This document shows positions 61,707 to 64,000 of a DNA stretch of 64,000 bases, piece by piece (within the stretch, counting starts at the first letter, position 1; the number at the start of each line of letters is the position of its first letter). The stretch lies in NCBI RefSeq assembly GCF_014131695.1, contig NZ_CP036346.1, positions 3,038,001 through 3,102,000 of the forward strand, in the 5' to 3' direction. The notes below the pieces were generated by a model. It was not told the DNA's origin. It made no database searches and saw nothing but the letters and a program-made list of their open reading frames with translations. The translations under genes and the position numbers were made by a program. This stretch comes from Thomasclavelia ramosa DSM 1402 (GTDB taxonomy: Bacteria; Bacillota_I; Bacilli_A; Erysipelotrichales; Coprobacillaceae).

Positions 61707-62774
61707 ATGCGGGTAGGTATTTTAACAAGTGGTGGTGATTGCCAAGCACTAAATGTAACAATGCGTGGTCTAGCAAAAACTTTATATCGAAATGTAAACG
61801 ATATAGAAATTATTGGCTTTCTTCAAGGCTATAAAGGGTTAATGTATGAAGATTATAAAATTATGAAGCCCAAGGATTTTTCTGGAATAATTAATATTGG
61901 TGGGACAATTTTAGGAACATCACGTTGTCCTTTTAAAAAAATGCGAGTAATTGAAGATGACTTTGACAAAGTAGCTGCAATGAAAAACACATATGCAAAA
62001 TTAAAATTAGATTGTCTTGTTGTGCTAGGCGGAAATGGTTCTATAAAATCAGCTAACATGCTCTCTCAAGAAGGATTGAATGTTATAGCGCTACCTAAAA
62101 CAATCGATAATGATACATGGGGAACTGATTATACTTTTGGCTATCAGTCTGCAATTGATATTGCAACCACATACCTTGATCAAATTCATACTACCGCTGC
62201 CAGCCACAACCGTGTTTTTGTAATTGAAGTAATGGGACATAAAGTTGGCCATATTTGTTTGTCAGCAGGAATTGCTTCAGGCGCTGATGTAATTTTGTTA
62301 CCAGAAATTCCTTACGATATTAAAGAAGTAGCTAAGGCTATTAAAACTAGAGAAAAAAATGGGAAAAAATTCAGTATTATCGCTTGTGCGGAAGGCGCTT
62401 TATCCAAAGAAGAAGCAACACTATCAAAAAAAGAGTATAAAGCTAAAGTTAAAGCCCGCAATGGTCAATCAGTTGTTTACGAGATTGCAGCAGAATTAGA
62501 AAAATATATTGATAGCGAAATTCGTGTGTCATGTATTGGTCATGCCCAGCGCGGAGGACAGCCATGTCCATACGATCGAATGATCTCAACTCAATTTGGG
62601 GTAGCTGGAGCCCGTTTAGTTATGGGCGGAGATTATGGCAAATTAGTTATCTTAAAAAATAATGGAGTTACTGCTATTCCCTTAGTTGAAAGTGCTGGTA
62701 AACTAAAATATGTTGATGCTGTAGGAGCAAAAGTTAAAGACGCTAAGTTACTAGGTATCTCATTTGGTGATTAA
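61707..62774 (+). CDS. Atypical phosphofructokinase
   Basis: 355 aa. MRVGILTSGGDCQALNVTMR start, VVLGGNGSIKSA (~108-119), ALPKTIDND (~129-137), VIEVMGHKVGHICLSAG (~172-188) and IGHAQRGGQPCPYDRM (~279-294). The catalytic Asp of TIDND is present, but GGDGS reads GGNGS and MGR reads MGH, and PKT replaces PGT. Gly after GGN would allow ATP, while Lys in PKT is a mark of PPi-type enzymes, so the phosphoryl donor (ATP or PPi) cannot be set. AAAGGAG RBS; co-transcribed with ppk1. Confidence 0.85.
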   Translation: MRVGILTSGGDCQALNVTMRGLAKTLYRNVNDIEIIGFLQGYKGLMYEDYKIMKPKDFSGIINIGGTILGTSRCPFKKMRVIEDDFDKVAAMKNTYAKLKLDCLVVLGGNGSIKSANMLSQEGLNVIALPKTIDNDTWGTDYTFGYQSAIDIATTYLDQIHTTAASHNRVFVIEVMGHKVGHICLSAGIASGADVILLPEIPYDIKEVAKAIKTREKNGKKFSIIACAEGALSKEEATLSKKEYKAKVKARNGQSVVYEIAAELEKYIDSEIRVSCIGHAQRGGQPCPYDRMISTQFGVAGARLVMGGDYGKLVILKNNGVTAIPLVESAGKLKYVDAVGAKVKDAKLLGISFGD

Positions 62775-62815
62775 AAAGTCTAAATATAGATTAATTTCTA
62801 TATCTAGACTTTTTT
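62773..62815. terminator. Bidirectional terminator after the PFK gene
   Basis: AAAAAGTCTA...TAGACTTTTTT with an inner ATATAGA/TCTATAT stem and a short loop; shared by the converging phosphatase gene. Confidence 0.85.
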
Positions 62816-63389
62816 ACTTTAATTCACTAGTTACATCAATGACTTCAACTAATGAAAACTGCTCATCATTAAATTGATACTTTAAAACAACACAATTGGG
62901 CATATCATTAGGTAGCGATACTTGCTGATTTTGTTCCCATCTTTTCGCAAAACAATAGCAAGAAAGACCGTGTGAGACTATTAACACTGTTTCTTGATCA
63001 GTATTTTTCATAAGTTCTAAAACAGTTGTTGAAACACGTTCACTTACTTCATTTTCACTTTCACCACCAAATTTCTTAAAGAAATTGCCAAATGGAAAAG
63101 GGGGATCAAGATCATCGCTTTCTCCTTCATAAATACCAAAATTCCATTCTTTTAAACCTTTAAGCCGCTGATATGGGAGGCTAGTTACAATTTCTAGAGT
63201 ATCACAAGCTCTTTCTGAAGATGATGCATAAGCACCATCAAAAACAATCTCATTATTCTCCAAATACTCTTTTACACATCTTGCTTGTCTTTTTCCCAGT
63301 TCTGTCAAAGGTGAATCACACCACCCCTGCATTAACCTTTTTTGATTAAATAACGTTTGTCCATGACGCATCATATATAATGTTTTCAT
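62814..63389 (-). CDS. Histidine phosphatase family protein (phosphoglycerate mutase-like)
   Basis: 191 aa. RHGQTLFNQKRLMQGWCDSP near the start (phospho-His in RHG), Arg in SSSERACDTLEIV (~56-68), LKEWNFGIYEGES (acid Glu, ~80-92) and the second His in VLIVSHGLSCYCF (~141-153). A small phosphatase branch of the family, not necessarily glycolytic. The RBS is weak. It converges on the PFK gene. Confidence 0.9.
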   Translation of the reverse strand: MKTLYMMRHGQTLFNQKRLMQGWCDSPLTELGKRQARCVKEYLENNEIVFDGAYASSSERACDTLEIVTSLPYQRLKGLKEWNFGIYEGESDDLDPPFPFGNFFKKFGGESENEVSERVSTTVLELMKNTDQETVLIVSHGLSCYCFAKRWEQNQQVSLPNDMPNCVVLKYQFNDEQFSLVEVIDVTSELK

Positions 63390-63654
63390 ATTTTGACTTC
63401 TGGTATATTGTAATTAACTTATTTAACCGTCAATTGTATACACCTCTTCCTTTCATTAGATTTCATTTAGAATCGAATTGTGAATAGGTACTTTTGTTTT
63501 TGCCTTCTGTAGCCCGACTACCTGGAAAAGGTTAATACCACATCTTTGTATCTTAATTGTAATCAGTTAGATAAGTTTTTGAACTTGTATTTCGCATCAG
63601 GTCTTTGATACTCTGTTTGTGGTTTGATCACATTTCATTACCTTATATAAAGAG
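63390..63654. other. Intergenic region, no gene seen
   Basis: About 265 bases between the phosphatase gene and the IS110 remnant. Both strands are broken by stops, with no ribosome site and no clear hairpin. The right part may be decayed IS110 sequence. Confidence 0.5.
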
Positions 63655-64000
63655 AGGATGTGTTTTCCATATTTTACACTGATATCGATGTTGACAAATT
63701 TAGATGAGACTAGCGATATCCATAACTTCAGCTCTACTGTCAAAGTCATAGAATTTGTAGGTATAGACCCCGGTACTTATCAGTCAATTTCTCGAACAGC
63801 ACAGTCAAAACGTGGTTCGCGCTATTAAGAAAAAGCTATATCAATACATTCTGCCAGTCTGCAAGTACAATCTCACTTTCAATAAATATTATAAACTAAA
63901 ACGACTGTAAGGTAAATTCCACAGATGTGCCCAGGACCACTCAGTACGAAAACTTACAAGAGTAATCTATAAATTATTGTCTGAAAACATATAGTTTGAT
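63655..64000 (+). pseudogene. IS110-family transposase remnant (3' part, runs off the edge)
   Basis: The C-terminal transposase (Transposase_20) can be read across frames: LDETSDIHNFSSTVKVIEFV, then GIDPGTYQSISRTAQSKRGS, LYQYILPVCKYNLTFNKYYK, and GKFHRCAQDHSVRKLTRVIY ending KLLSENI. The order is that of IS110/IS116 C-termini: GIDPGxYQS, GSRY, NPxFNxYY, HxxxxxVRK. Several stops or frameshifts make it inactive, and the N-terminal DEDD part is not visible. Confidence 0.7.

Overview
The window is a low-GC, gene-dense bacterial chromosome segment. Strong GGAGG-type ribosome binding sites, many short U-tailed terminators, PRD-type PTS regulators, GntR/YtrA, HxlR and Bce-type modules, and Bacillus-like BirA control point to an anaerobic gut Firmicute. 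An Erysipelotrichia-type organism ([Clostridium] ramosum / Coprobacillus-like) is my best guess, made from gene style only. UGA is a normal stop here: it ends many intact genes inside ATGA overlaps.

Layout. 1-3.1 kb: start of a PTS IIA gene, a LevR-type regulator with a decayed AAA+ domain, and a cluster of repeated operator-like boxes. 3.1-7.5 kb: a heterodimeric ABC exporter and a MerR/GyrI-type regulator with a classical 19-bp-spacer promoter. 7.7-11.7 kb: lipid-linked flippase, RNA/DNA methyltransferase, O-antigen-ligase-like protein and a 57-aa membrane peptide gene. 11.8-16.6 kb: a candidate structured small RNA, a small membrane protein, a TetR/ZIP metal-transport pair with a near-perfect operator, a UvrA paralogue and MscL with a zinc ribbon. 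16.8-23.4 kb: a complete Bce-type antimicrobial peptide sensing and efflux module and a membrane GDPD. 23.5-29.4 kb: ASCH-like protein, MerR, HxlR, a flavin reductase broken by UGA at a Trp position, GH1, KptA, GNAT and a DUF134-NifX fusion. 29.5-30.8 kb: a scar of three decayed genes (PTS EIIA, serine recombinase, RpiR). 30.8-36.4 kb: a PTS/GH1 operon under a divergent LicR-like PRD activator with twin palindromes; the GH1 has Gln in place of the catalytic acid/base Glu. 36.4-41.6 kb: GH4 6-phospho-alpha-glucosidase, RpiR, uracil permease and a DUF362 ferredoxin protein. 41.6-47 kb: XRE proteins and the birA-bioY-bioB-bioD operon behind a perfect BirA box. 47-48 kb: a second PTS/SIS scar. 48-55.8 kb: DUF5808 membrane protein and GntR, DUF3795, ROK/HAD/acetyltransferase, an 89-bp IS3-like miniature element inside a terminator, a secreted protein and a GH13 glucosidase. 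56-64 kb: RelA/SpoT-domain protein, HxlR divergent from a SirTM-macrodomain pair, polyphosphate kinase with an atypical phosphofructokinase, a histidine phosphatase and an IS110 remnant at the right edge.

Functionally the region is dominated by PTS import and hydrolysis of phosphorylated glycosides (GH1, GH4 and GH13 enzymes, several PTS parts, PRD/RpiR/ROK regulators), envelope stress and drug efflux, and NAD/ADP-ribose chemistry (KptA, SirTM, Zn-macrodomain). Two scars of half-deleted PTS loci show ongoing loss and rearrangement of sugar-uptake islands. The points most worth following up are the SirTM-macrodomain pair without its usual lipoylation partners, the Gln-type GH1, the miniature element inside a terminator, the UGA-for-Trp flavin reductase, the candidate small RNA and the PPK1-PFK operon.
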